12,559 nucleotides of DNA from an uncultured Eubacteriales bacterium (GCA_948815685.1 CAQJOC010000008.1:8015-20573), one strand, 5' to 3'; shown: positions 1 to 8,763, counted from the first letter of the stretch. Notes: generated by a model not told the origin, from the sequence alone. Numbers and translations: made by a program.

Positions 1-3000
1 TTAGCTGTAAGACGGACAACAACGCAAATAAAACAATTACCAAAAAAGATAATGAATCAACTGACGATAAAAAGGTTTTTATAATAGAAGGCATTGATAA
101 GGACATAAATATAAAAATTTCAAATATAAAGATTAAAAAATTTAATATTACGTATCCGACAATAGAGGGCATAAAGATTTGTGATTTATGGGGAAATTCA
201 ACAGAGGATAAGAGCGGAAAATCATATGCCATTAATAGTCATGATTCAAGCTATGTGACCATACGCCAAATTAACGAAAACAGTGAAAAAGTTTTTCCTG
301 AAAATGAGGATGGAGAATATGGTTTTATGAAACTCACGGAAGCTACTAAGGAAAACGGAGAGATAATTAATATAGCTGATTTTGAAGATGGGAATTTAAT
401 TGGATATACTGTAATAATCAATAATGTTACAGGAGATTTGGAACTGGAAGTCAGTGAATCAGACAAATTTCTACCGGCAGACAAAAAATATGAAGTAATA
501 TTTAATTATCCGGATTCTGTAAATTTTAATTGGGTGGAAGGAGCAAACAGCAGAGCAATAAAAAGCGATAAGTTAGAAGTTATGAGTGGAACAACGTTAA
601 AATTCACTGTAGATAAACTTGAGGGATGTAGTTATGAGGGAATTACTGTATATGGGACAGAAGGTGAAATGGTCCCTCAGACAGAAACCATAAATGGTGA
701 GACTAAGGAAGTATATACGATTAATGACATAAAAAGAGATGAAGGAATTTTGGTAAAAGTTAAGGGAGAAGTTACCAGAATTAAAAATTATATTAAATTT
801 GATTGGTTAAATCCGGACGAGATGGTCGGGCAACCATTGGATGGAGCCGTAAAAGTTGAACTTCCGGATAGGGAAGACAATTTTGTAAACTGCGGTGTCC
901 CGGTTTATTTCGGAGACGATGTGACATTTTACGTAACGGTTTTGGATAGATATAGTCAAAGTGCGGATGCAATGGAATTAACAAAGTTGTCTTCCGATAT
1001 TGATTTTACTAAAGATTTATTACAATCTGATTATTCAAAAAGAAAATTTGCATATACAACAAGTGGGGGAATTAGGTCTGAAGAGAAAATAGGCATCAGC
1101 CGAATTTCACCTAATATATCTGAAATAGAGTTTGAAGTTTCGAATGGAATAGGTGCCGTATATGATTTGAGCAATGATTCCGAAATAACTACCATAAAAA
1201 AGGAGTTATATGAGGGAGAATCTTTTAAATTTTACATTGAAAAAGATGACAGATATGAAATAGAATCAGTGGAGCCAATCAGTTTAGATTTAACTGGCTA
1301 TCATGAATATAATAAGCTTTCAGAGCTCAAAAAAGAAGATGCGGAAGGGGTAGAAAATGCATATATTATAGAAAATTTGTTCGGCAGAGTTTATATTAAG
1401 GTGACTTTAAAATATAAAGTTTACGAAATCTTATTTAAAGAGGGAGAACAGGAAGGCCTTCAAGGGGATGATATAGATGCGGATAAATTTAATATTAAAA
1501 GTGTAAGTGGAAACCAAACGGAGCTGATTGATAAAAAGAGAATTATAGTTCCGCATGGGGAAGAAATAACTATAACTTTGGAATTTAATGAAAGATTTGA
1601 TAAATTTGATGCCGGTAAAACAAATAACGCAAACGCAGATGGAATCGGCAGTATAACCTTGCAAAATCTTGACAATGGTGAAATAAGAAGATTGATAAAA
1701 GACCGAAATACCAACGAGCTTCAAATTAAGGTCGTGTTTAAAGGAACAAATACCGTAAAACTTAATTATTTTGAGGTTAACTCTTATTCAATTGATTTTC
1801 CGGAAGACCCCAAAGGATATACCATTCATGCTTCGGTAGATGGTAAGCCGGGGGGGCAAATTACTGAAAGTTCTCCCCAAAGTGTAAAAGACGGAAACAC
1901 TTATGAATTTTATATAAGACCTCTGGGAGGAGGTTTTAGCCCTTCGACTTCCGCTGTTACATTAGTTACTTCAAACGGAGAAAGAATAACTTTGACAGCT
2001 GATAGAGATACGATGGATCAGGAGTATATTTTGTATAAAACTCCGGAAATTTACAGAGATGTTACTATCGAAGTTGAATCTAAAAAACAAAAATTTGATG
2101 TTAAGCATGAAGGCTATAATGTTTCATTTTATTATCCGGTTTATAAATCAACAGGAGAAATGCTTTATCCTCTTGAGGCGTATGGAAATAAAGCCCCTGA
2201 TAAAGTAGAATCCGGAGCATCTTGGATATTTTATGTAAAGGCAAATAAGGGATATGATATAAGTGAACTGACGGCAAAAACAAATACGGGTAAGGAGATT
2301 ATAGACAGGGGAATGGTTAGTGGCATACCGGCAGAAGACGATGAACCGGGATATAATGAATACAGAAAATTTGAGATAGATTCTATCAATTTGGATACAA
2401 CCGTTTCTGTTGATAATATTAAAATAAAGGAATATCAAATAAGGTTTGAACTTGACCAGACAATGGGACTTTCTGAAAATTTAAAAGATTTAATTACGGT
2501 TTATGATGACAGTGGAAATAAATTTTCATGGGATTCTTTAAATAAAGTACTTTACGGAAAGGCTGAACATTTTTCTAAATTCAGGTTTAAGGTTATAATA
2601 AATGAAGCATACAGCAAAAGCAATTTAACTTTTACACCTAGGACCGAGAATTCCGAAATTACTGGAGAAACTATCGATGAAAACGGAGAATATTGGGAAG
2701 TCAGTGAGTCTCTTATCAATAAGGGTTATGATTTGATTATTACGGTAAGCGGTTTCCAGAGAAACAAATATTTTGTAACCTTTGAGGGTAAAGGAATAAT
2801 ATTTGATGACAACAAAGGAGAGGTTATATCTTCTTGGGACGAGTTTAATCAAGTACAAGTTCCAAATGAGAATAACAAAAAAGAAATTTTGCATGAAACC
2901 GGTGAGATTGTATTTAGAGTAAAAGAAAATACAGAAGATGGATACAGTATAGATGGAAATTTGGAAGTAAGGGCTACTAACGGAAGCATATCGAGTTCTT

Positions 3001-6000
3001 ACAGAGAGGGAACAACCTCGGACGGAAAGAAATATAAAGAATATACGCTTGTAAATGTTGTTTCGGATACAACCGTTAACGTAAGCGGTGCCAAGTCTAT
3101 GTTTTATACAATAAACTTTAAATCGGATTTGAACGAGTCAACTGATGGGGCGGATGTTCCTCCGGTAGGACTAAAGATTTTAGATACTGAAGGACGAAAT
3201 ATTTCATCCGGAATAAGAACTACAAATGGTAGCAATGTAAAATTTTCTATCGTAATGGATACGGAGTACACCCAACTTACACCACAAGTTTATACAGGGT
3301 GGGGAACCGCTCAACAAATAGAAATTTTAAATGTAGGAGGATATTATACCGTTGAAAATGTTAAGAAAAACGAGACTGTGACAATAAGAAAACTAGAAGG
3401 CAATAAAAATACGTATACCGTAAGTTTTCTCACTGACGGCGATTTTTCTAAAGTTGAATTTGTGTTTCAGTCTGAAAATAAATCCGTAGTACATGGAGGG
3501 AATTACAGTTTTAAAATACGTCCAAAGACCGGTTATGGACTGTCGGAAGCGGTTGTAAAAGCGACAAACTGTGAAATTGTTTACTCGCTTAATGATAATA
3601 ATGATTTGGAAGTAAGTCTTTTAAATGTTATTGCGACTCCGGAGGTATTGGTTAATAATGTTACTCTGAATCTTTATAATGTAAAATTCAACATTTCAGC
3701 AGAAGCAGGGGAGACGTTGGACAGTGGTGCGGCGATAGTGCGTGCATATGGGTCTGACAGAAATATAACCGAGGGAACGTATGTGAACTATCAAGAAGAT
3801 TTGGAATTTAAAATTGAACTTAGTGAAGGATACAGCAATTCTTCCGTTGCTGTAGAATACAAGCAAGGGGATGAGGTCAAATTTACAACCATAACTCCAA
3901 ACGGAGATTATTATAAAATAGCAAATATTGTTGGAGGAATAACAGTAAATATCGGAGGACTCAAAAAAAATCAATACAGTGTTAGACTTGTTATGAATGC
4001 GGTAGATGCGTCTAATGTTGTTTTGAGTCAAGGGACGAATGGTTTACAAGCAAATACTATTTTGCAAAATGTCGTAAAATATGGAGAAAGCTATTCATTT
4101 AGCATAACTGCCAAGACTGGTTATAACCTTAATAAGCTGACTGTTACAACCAGAGATGCGGATGTCTCATTGGAACTTTCGGCAGATGGTTCTTCATGTA
4201 AGGTTACTTTGGCAAATGTAAAAGGTGATTTAAATTCCGTAAATATAAGCGGTATAAATAAAAATTTATTTTTGGTTTCGTTCCCCGACATAGAAAACAT
4301 TTCCGTGTATGATGACTATGGTAAGGAAATAACGACAACGGGAAAAGAAGTTGCTTATCAAGGCAGTGTACGATTTACACTTGAACCGCATGAAGGATAT
4401 GACCAGAAAAAAGGAAAATGGGTAGTACAGTATGGCGGAGGAATTATAAACAGTGCTTTAAATGAAGCAGGAAAAGATTCATGGACTGTTAGAAATATTA
4501 TGGAGGATGTCGAAATAAAAGTTACAAATGTTGAGATAAATACGTATGAAGTAAAAATGAAAGGAAATAATGTTACTTTTTGTAATTCTGTGACCGATGT
4601 ACCGATTGTACAAGGAAAAGAAAATATAGTTCAGCACAACGGACGTTACACTTTTAAAGTTAAAGCGGATACCGGATGGGATCTTTCAAACATGCATATA
4701 GAGTCGGATGTAGGAGACCTTTCGGAAGAAAGTAGGGGAGATAAAGAGGCAATTTATACTTTAGAAAACATTAAAAAAGATGCCACTGTAAACGTGCGGA
4801 TTGACCAAAGTAAAATTGAATTAACGTTTATTCCCGGAACCGGAATAATTTATCAGGAAAAAGAGGGGATAAGTGAAATTACAGGAAAACAGACTGTAAC
4901 ATATGGAAATACATTTGAATTTATAGTCAAAGCATTACCCGGATATGACATAAACACATTGAAAGTTAAAATGGGAGAAGAAGAACTTCGTTTTAAGGAA
5001 GGGACAGATGAATATCGCAAATTTGCACCTGAAAATCTTACACAAGATTATGAAATAAGTACTTCCATTGAAAAGAAAAAATATACTGTGACTGTTCCGG
5101 TTGTCGATGGAGTCAGCTTTTATGAAAATAATGAACAAATAAAAGGCGGAGATTTCATAACGGTAAGATACGGAGACAGGTTTAGATTTAGAGTTGTACT
5201 TGATGAAAAGCATAATCAGTCATCGATAGTGGTAAAGTCTAACATTAAAAGACAGGAAAACGGACAGCAAACCACATTAAGTACTGTGCTTTCGGCAATA
5301 GATGGATTTTATACCATTACGGAGATATCGGATAATATAACTATCAGTGTAGAAAACGTGGAAGTAAACAGGTATAAGGTTAATTTGGTTGAAGGAGTGG
5401 GAATTCAATATATGAATTCCGGCGGAGGTCAGACAGATATAAAAGGAATTCATGTGGTGGAATACGGTGAATCATTCTCATTCAAAATTTCCCCTCTGGA
5501 AGGCTATGAATTATCTAAAATGGTTGTCAATGTACAGGGAGAAAATGGAAATACTTCCTCAATAACTCCGTCCGGAGGTGTGTATTCAATAACAAATATA
5601 AAGGAAAATAAAACGGTAACAGTTAGAGACCAGGCTGTTGTTCAGTATAAAGTAACTTTTGCACCCGCTGACGGAGTAACATATATGAATGACACAGGGA
5701 ATAATATTAAGGATCCGATACTTGTAAATCATGGAAATAACTTTGAATTTTCAATAAGTATAGCAGATGCATATGATGAGTCCATTCCCATGCTTGAAAC
5801 CTCATCTTCAAAATCTCAAATAAGTAAAATGTCAACGGGGAGATATATGCTTACAAATGTAGTGGAAGACATGACAATTAAGACTTTAAATGTTTCCAAA
5901 AACAGATATACGGTTACCCTCAAAGAAGTAACCGGAGTAATATATAAAAGTATGGATGGGAGAATTTTAACCGGAGACCAATCTGTTGAACATGAAGAAA

Positions 6001-7136
6001 GTTTCCAATTTAGAGTTGACCTTCATCAGGCTTATAGTGAATCTATCATAACAGCTATGTTGGGAAATGAAAAAATAAAACCTGAAAGTGATGGTTCCTT
6101 TTTAATAACCGGAATTATGGAAAATAAAACTGTCACGGTTACGGGAGTGGAAGAAAATCCGGAAGTTAAGCTTATCAACATGATAAATGCTTTAAGAGAT
6201 GAAATAAAAGACGCCACAGATGTTGACGCAGTGGTTGAAGCAACAAAATTTTACAATCAGCTTTCAGATGCTCAAAAGGCAAGGGTAACCAATTTAGACA
6301 AGCTTTTAAAACTTCAGAAAGAAGCTGGAACATTTATTCATTCAACAAATGATATTACAGTCGAAGGTACAGACTGGTATATAAAACTTGTAGCAATACC
6401 GCTGTCTCCGAGTTCCGATGAAATGGGGAGAATTTATGGCAAACTAAATACGGAATTTGTGCTTTCTCTCTACAATATTTACCTTTGGAACATGATGACA
6501 GAGAAAAAATATGAACTTCCCGAAGGTCAAAAGGTAAAAGTTGCAATTCCTACGCCGGATCTTAAATATTTTAAAGATACCTTTATAGTGCATGAGAAGT
6601 CGGACGGAAAACTTGAATATTTGCCTTTAACACATGAAAAAGGAATGACTTTATTTGAAATGACCTCATTCAGCCCAGTAGGAATGGCTGCAAAAAGAAA
6701 AGTCGATGATGCACACTCTTCATTTTTTGACGCCGTCGGTACAAACGTAAATGAAGTAAAGAAGATTATTTCCAGTGTATTTAAGTTTGGAAATTCATCT
6801 TCGGATTCTCAAGAGGAAGAACCTGAGACTGAAGAAAGCAAGACTCCGAGTGGCATATTTGATTTCGGAAATGAAAACATAGATGAAAAATTTAAACAGG
6901 GGAATGGTGGGCTTAGTAGAGATAGTGCTTTGAGGCTTCTTATAATATTGGCTTTAGGACTTATTATATCTATAGTAATTACTTTATTTGTAAATAAAAG
7001 GAAGTCCGGAAGTGAAGATCCGAATAAATTTGAGATAGTTGAACATGAAACTTTAAAAAAAGAACAAGAAAATCAGGCTGATTTACCCTCGGAAAAGGAT
7101 GATTCCACAGATGACGATTCCCATGACGAAAAATAG
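1..7136 (+). CDS. Giant cell-surface repeat protein, membrane-anchored, 5' end missing
   Basis: The frame is open from the first bases (first full codon at position 3) to the TAG at 7134-7136, so about 2377 residues are visible and the N-terminus, including any signal peptide, is outside. The bulk is about 20 diverged beta-rich repeats, each beginning with a Y-x-V-x-F-like strand, continuing with a 'YGESFSFKI' strand and 'GYxxS' turn, and closing with 'YxIxNIxxxxTVxV'. After visible residue 2055 comes a short helical module (QLSDAQKARVTNLDKLLKLQ). A beta-rich module (about 2120-2230) ends in TSFSPVGMAAK, a pattern common before the anchor of Gram-positive surface proteins. An acidic Ser/Glu linker, one transmembrane helix (about 2309-2330, LRLLIILALGLIISIVITLF), a basic NKRK stop-transfer and an acidic cytoplasmic tail of about 45 residues follow. 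No LPXTG motif is present. The protein is almost cysteine-free, with seven scattered Cys. An adhesin or stalk role is inferred; the exact family is not recognised. Confidence 0.85.
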   Translation, partial: SCKTDNNANKTITKKDNESTDDKKVFIIEGIDKDINIKISNIKIKKFNITYPTIEGIKICDLWGNSTEDKSGKSYAINSHDSSYVTIRQINENSEKVFPENEDGEYGFMKLTEATKENGEIINIADFEDGNLIGYTVIINNVTGDLELEVSESDKFLPADKKYEVIFNYPDSVNFNWVEGANSRAIKSDKLEVMSGTTLKFTVDKLEGCSYEGITVYGTEGEMVPQTETINGETKEVYTINDIKRDEGILVKVKGEVTRIKNYIKFDWLNPDEMVGQPLDGAVKVELPDREDNFVNCGVPVYFGDDVTFYVTVLDRYSQSADAMELTKLSSDIDFTKDLLQSDYSKRKFAYTTSGGIRSEEKIGISRISPNISEIEFEVSNGIGAVYDLSNDSEITTIKKELYEGESFKFYIEKDDRYEIESVEPISLDLTGYHEYNKLSELKKEDAEGVENAYIIENLFGRVYIKVTLKYKVYEILFKEGEQEGLQGDDIDADKFNIKSVSGNQTELIDKKRIIVPHGEEITITLEFNERFDKFDAGKTNNANADGIGSITLQNLDNGEIRRLIKDRNTNELQIKVVFKGTNTVKLNYFEVNSYSIDFPEDPKGYTIHASVDGKPGGQITESSPQSVKDGNTYEFYIRPLGGGFSPSTSAVTLVTSNGERITLTADRDTMDQEYILYKTPEIYRDVTIEVESKKQKFDVKHEGYNVSFYYPVYKSTGEMLYPLEAYGNKAPDKVESGASWIFYVKANKGYDISELTAKTNTGKEIIDRGMVSGIPAEDDEPGYNEYRKFEIDSINLDTTVSVDNIKIKEYQIRFELDQTMGLSENLKDLITVYDDSGNKFSWDSLNKVLYGKAEHFSKFRFKVIINEAYSKSNLTFTPRTENSEITGETIDENGEYWEVSESLINKGYDLIITVSGFQRNKYFVTFEGKGIIFDDNKGEVISSWDEFNQVQVPNENNKKEILHETGEIVFRVKENTEDGYSIDGNLEVRATNGSISSSYREGTTSDGKKYKEYTLVNVVSDTTVNVSGAKSMFYTINFKSDLNESTDGADVPPVGLKILDTEGRNISSGIRTTNGSNVKFSIVMDTEYTQLTPQVYTGWGTAQQIEILNVGGYYTVENVKKNETVTIRKLEGNKNTYTVSFLTDGDFSKVEFVFQSENKSVVHGGNYSFKIRPKTGYGLSEAVVKATNCEIVYSLNDNNDLEVSLLNVIATPEVLVNNVTLNLYNVKFNISAEAGETLDSGAAIVRAYGSDRNITEGTYVNYQEDLEFKIELSEGYSNSSVAVEYKQGDEVKFTTITPNGDYYKIANIVGGITVNIGGLKKNQYSVRLVMNAVDASNVVLSQGTNGLQANTILQNVVKYGESYSFSITAKTGYNLNKLTVTTRDADVSLELSADGSSCKVTLANVKGDLNSVNISGINKNLFLVSFPDIENISVYDDYGKEITTTGKEVAYQGSVRFTLEPHEGYDQKKGKWVVQYGGGIINSALNEAGKDSWTVRNIMEDVEIKVTNVEINTYEVKMKGNNVTFCNSVTDVPIVQGKENIVQHNGRYTFKVKADTGWDLSNMHIESDVGDLSEESRGDKEAIYTLENIKKDATVNVRIDQSKIELTFIPGTGIIYQEKEGISEITGKQTVTYGNTFEFIVKALPGYDINTLKVKMGEEELRFKEGTDEYRKFAPENLTQDYEISTSIEKKKYTVTVPVVDGVSFYENNEQIKGGDFITVRYGDRFRFRVVLDEKHNQSSIVVKSNIKRQENGQQTTLSTVLSAIDGFYTITEISDNITISVENVEVNRYKVNLVEGVGIQYMNSGGGQTDIKGIHVVEYGESFSFKISPLEGYELSKMVVNVQGENGNTSSITPSGGVYSITNIKENKTVTVRDQAVVQYKVTFAPADGVTYMNDTGNNIKDPILVNHGNNFEFSISIADAYDESIPMLETSSSKSQISKMSTGRYMLTNVVEDMTIKTLNVSKNRYTVTLKEVTGVIYKSMDGRILTGDQSVEHEESFQFRVDLHQAYSESIITAMLGNEKIKPESDGSFLITGIMENKTVTVTGVEENPEVKLINMINALRDEIKDATDVDAVVEATKFYNQLSDAQKARVTNLDKLLKLQKEAGTFIHSTNDITVEGTDWYIKLVAIPLSPSSDEMGRIYGKLNTEFVLSLYNIYLWNMMTEKKYELPEGQKVKVAIPTPDLKYFKDTFIVHEKSDGKLEYLPLTHEKGMTLFEMTSFSPVGMAAKRKVDDAHSSFFDAVGTNVNEVKKIISSVFKFGNSSSDSQEEEPETEESKTPSGIFDFGNENIDEKFKQGNGGLSRDSALRLLIILALGLIISIVITLFVNKRKSGSEDPNKFEIVEHETLKKEQENQADLPSEKDDSTDDDSHDEK
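3..6164 (+). repeat. Tandem beta-rich protein repeats (about 20 diverged units)
   Basis: I divided the giant protein into about 20 units by the recurring 'Y-x-V-x-F' start, the central aromatic 'F-x-F-x-V' strand followed by 'GY', and the closing 'I-x-N-I ... T-V-x-V' strand. The units nearest the membrane are shortest and most regular: starts at about 5088, 5379, 5652 and 5913 give 97, 91, 87 and 84 residues. Units towards the window start are longer (100-120 residues), with insertions and weaker motifs. The repeats are recognisable at protein level; I see no long direct DNA repeats between them, so they look old rather than recently amplified. Unit borders are approximate. Confidence 0.7.
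6165..6330 (+). other. Helical spacer module in giant surface protein
   Basis: About 55 residues with clear amphipathic helical character follow the last beta repeat: 'NMINALRDEIKDA', then 'VEATKFYNQLSDAQKARV', then 'NLDKLLKLQKEAG'. The pattern Tyr-x-x-Leu-[ST]-x-[AE]-Gln-Lys-x-x-Val-x-Asn-x-x-x-Leu recurs in many firmicute surface proteins as a small helical spacer. The function is structural by inference. Confidence 0.55.
6927..6992 (+). other. C-terminal transmembrane anchor of giant surface protein
   Basis: This encodes 22 consecutive hydrophobic residues beginning ALRLLIILALG and ending ITLFV, followed directly by NKRK. That is the order expected for an outside-to-inside stop-transfer anchor. 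Upstream is a Ser/Glu/Gly-rich linker; downstream is an acidic tail rich in Glu, Asp and Lys. A sortase substrate would have LPXTG before the helix and only a few basic residues after it. Here there is no LPXTG and the tail is long, so anchoring by the helix itself is more likely. Confidence 0.8.
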
Positions 7137-7212
7137 GTTTAGAATTTTTACTTTGGCTCTTTATTTTAAAGAATATAAAAAAGTAAACAAGGCCTGAATG
7201 GTTTTGAGGCAT

Positions 7213-7272
7213 AAAAAAGCACACATTATCGTATTTAATTTACATTAATGTGTGCATCTTTAATTTTATCTG
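7213..7272. terminator. Bidirectional rho-independent terminator between convergent genes
   Basis: GCACACATTA at 7219-7228 is perfectly complementary to TAATGTGTGC at 7246-7255, giving a 10-bp stem with a 17-base loop. On the minus strand the hairpin is followed by six T (complement of A at 7213-7218), a canonical end for the darA-holB transcript about 50 bases after the holB stop. On the plus strand it is followed by the T-rich stretch ATCTTTAATTTTATC, so it can also end the giant gene's transcript, about 80 bases after its stop. Confidence 0.85.
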
Positions 7273-7304
7273 TTTTTAAATAGTTATTTAATTGTATCTT
7301 TTTA

Positions 7305-8100
7305 TTATAGCCTTCCGAGACCTATACAAAATTTACATACTGCCAGCTGATTATTAATATTTTTATTTATCAAATTTTTGGTTTCCTCAACTATGTCTCG
7401 AATTTGCAAAAGTTTTTTTATGGAAATTTTGCTAAACTCCGAATATTCTTCAAAAATTTCTTTTTTTTCACGTTTTATACACATCTCAGAAACAATATAT
7501 TCCATTTCTTTTATAACTTTTCCAAAATTTTCTTTATTTTTAGCCAAACCGGCAGTAGCCTTTAAAATGGAAAAGTCACTTTCTTCAGAAGCAGCTTTTA
7601 AGATTTCTTTAATTGTTTCTTTTATTTTGGCCGAAGATTTTTCCGTATGTTCATCACTGATGGTGAAAATTTGTGTTCTTGACCTAATTGTCGGAAGCAT
7701 TAAAAAACGAGATTGACAAATTATTATGAATTTTACTTTTTCAGGCGGTTCTTCCAATATTTTCAAAAAAACATTTTGTGACGGTTCATTCATTAAGCCT
7801 CCGTCACTTATTATGTAAACTTTATACTTTGCTTCGTTTGGAGATAAATAAGCATCAAGTCTTAAATTTCTGATATCATCGACTCTTATTGATTTATATC
7901 CGGGGTTAACCGTTATAATATTTACATCGGGGTGCGAACCTAAATCTATTTTCCTGCATGCTACACATTTATTGCAAGGTCGATTTTTTTCGGCAAGCTT
8001 TAAGCCCTTCTTTTATAACATCTCCGGTTTCCAGTAAAACAGAATGTGCAAGTCGTCCTTCCGACGCTAATTTACATAAATTTTTTGTTTTTTCATTCAT
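7305..8100 (-). CDS. holB: DNA polymerase III subunit delta-prime, frame interrupted near 5' end
   Basis: This is the delta-prime subunit of the clamp loader, which helps place the beta clamp on DNA. The N-terminal part begins at the ATG at 8100 (MNEKTKNLCKLASEGRLAHS) and carries the LAHSVLLE strand where other family members have HAYLFEG. The rest is in the +1 frame: the zinc motif CNKCVACRKI, GSHPDV, KYKVYIISDGG, NVFLKILEEPPE (box V/VI of the clamp-loader ATPase fold) and LPTIRSRTQIF, then a helical C-terminal domain. There is no P-loop; the region reads ETGDVIKEG, as delta-prime proteins are often degenerate there. The two frames overlap only between 7972 and 8012, so one base must be skipped. 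The joined product would be about 264 residues, short for the family (about 300-330). An internal ATG at 7793 would give only the C-terminal 162 residues. It lies 104 bases after darA. A weak AAAGGTG lies 13 bases before the ATG. Identity is sure; functionality depends on the frame problem. Confidence 0.8.
7972..8012 (-). other. Frame-switch window in holB (indel or +1 recoding)
   Basis: On the minus strand the upstream frame meets TAA at 7971-7969 and the downstream frame is closed by TAA at 8015-8013, so the junction lies between them. Two candidate sites are visible. One is a run of seven A (T at 7984-7990), where one extra A would explain everything and give ...LKACRKNRPCNKC. The other is CTT-AAA-G at 8004-7998, where a one-base forward slip of the Leu codon from CTT to TTA would give ...LKLAEKNRPCNKC. 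Confidence 0.7.
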
Positions 8101-8204
8101 CTTTTTAAATTTACACCTTTAATAATATAACTTTGCTCCGCAATATGTTTTTATTTAAACTTTTTATCAATCTTTTTATCATTTACTTATTTTATATCAT
8201 TTTG

Positions 8205-8528
8205 TTACACCTTTTTATATCTATCTACATCTAAAACAAATATCGTTGCTCCTCCTATGGTTACTTCAAAAGGAAGCATGGACGGGATTCCCAGTTCTGG
8301 AGGTATGGCATTTGGCATTAGCTGTGTTCTTTGGCTACTGCATTTTGATATTATCGAAATAACCTGATCAACTTTATGATCTTCTATTCCAATCATTAAA
8401 GTTATGTTTTTATGGCGAAGAAATCCGCCTGCTGTTGAAAGTTTGGTTACCTGTATGCCTTTCTCATTTAATGCATCGACAACCATATTGGAATCATTTT
8501 TACTCATGATTGATATTACTAATTTCAT
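8205..8528 (-). CDS. darA: PII-like cyclic-di-AMP receptor DarA/PstA (YaaQ family)
   Basis: A small cytosolic PII-like protein of 107 residues; the family forms trimers that bind the second messenger c-di-AMP and is common in Firmicutes. The family pattern is clear throughout: MKLVISIM with DSNMVVDALN, then VTKLSTAGGFLR, NITLMIGIED, and the C-terminal GGATIFVLDVDRY. These correspond to the ligand-contacting segments known for the family (the Thr of VTKL, Phe-Leu of GGFL, the Asn before TLMIG, and the GGA turn). Length is typical. The start ATG at 8528 has AGGAGAGG about 5 bases upstream. holB follows on the same strand, as in the B. subtilis yaaQ-yaaR-holB order, but without yaaR. The downstream target of this sensor is unknown, and nothing in the window identifies it. 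Confidence 0.93.
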   Translation of the reverse strand: MKLVISIMSKNDSNMVVDALNEKGIQVTKLSTAGGFLRHKNITLMIGIEDHKVDQVISIISKCSSQRTQLMPNAIPPELGIPSMLPFEVTIGGATIFVLDVDRYKKV

Positions 8529-8667
8529 AATAACCTCTCCTCACAAGATTTATATTAATCAAGTTTATATTAGCCCAATAATTAAAAAAACACAAATCAA
8601 AAAAATAATAAAGTGATTAGAAATTTTCCATCATAGTATAAAATAAAAATTATAAGAAAAAGACTTG

Positions 8668-8730
8668 AAAACCGAAAAAATATTTCAAATCATTTATTTT
8701 TTGGTTTTATTCTTTCAAAAAGAAAAACCA
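8668..8730. repeat. Overlapping AT-rich inverted repeats upstream of rplU promoter
   Basis: The arm AAAACCGAAAAAATA (8668-8682) pairs with TATTTTTTGGTTTT (8695-8708) apart from one bulged G. The right arm can instead pair downstream: TGGTTT (8702-8707) and TTCTTT with AAAGAA and AAACCA (8725-8730) around a CAA loop. Both structures sit immediately before the -35 box at 8731 and upstream of any rplU transcript, so they would act in DNA or in divergent RNA rather than as a leader. Function is unknown; AT-rich DNA produces such matches easily. Confidence 0.4.
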
Positions 8731-8759
8731 TTGACCCTTACGAAAAAATATGATATAAT
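8731..8759 (+). promoter_or_regulatory. Sigma-A-type extended -10 promoter for rplU operon
   Basis: TTGACC at 8731-8736, a 17-base spacer, and TATAAT at 8754-8759, with TG at 8751-8752 forming an extended -10. It lies about 80 bases before the rplU start and directly ahead of the L21 leader. This is the strongest promoter-like sequence in the window, as expected for ribosomal protein genes. Confidence 0.88.
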
Positions 8760-8763
8760 TTTA

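Noticed and set aside
3..14. Ser-Cys at the window edge as a lipoprotein cleavage site
   Set aside because: Lipoboxes need Gly or Ala before Cys and a hydrophobic stretch upstream that cannot be seen; downstream sequence looks like mid-protein repeat.
255..257. GTG as start of the giant protein
   Set aside because: The frame is open upstream to the first base and the upstream residues continue the same repeat pattern, so this is an internal Val codon.
1431..4031. Several open frames on the minus strand inside the giant gene (e.g. 1431-1724, 2148-2438, 3696-4031)
   Set aside because: They are antisense to a continuous, well-patterned coding frame, lack ribosome binding sites and show low-complexity composition expected from reversed codons.
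6780..6990. LPXTG-type sorting signal in the giant protein
   Set aside because: No LPXTG-like motif precedes the hydrophobic helix, and the tail after the helix is far longer than in sortase substrates.
7378..7716. Plus-strand open frame of 112 codons
   Set aside because: Antisense to holB, whose clamp-loader motifs are unmistakable on the minus strand; Ser/Phe-rich composition is typical of a shadow frame.
7793..7795. ATG 7793 (minus) as the real start of a short holB
   Set aside because: Conserved delta-prime sequence, including the zinc motif, continues upstream in the same frame and then in the neighbouring frame.
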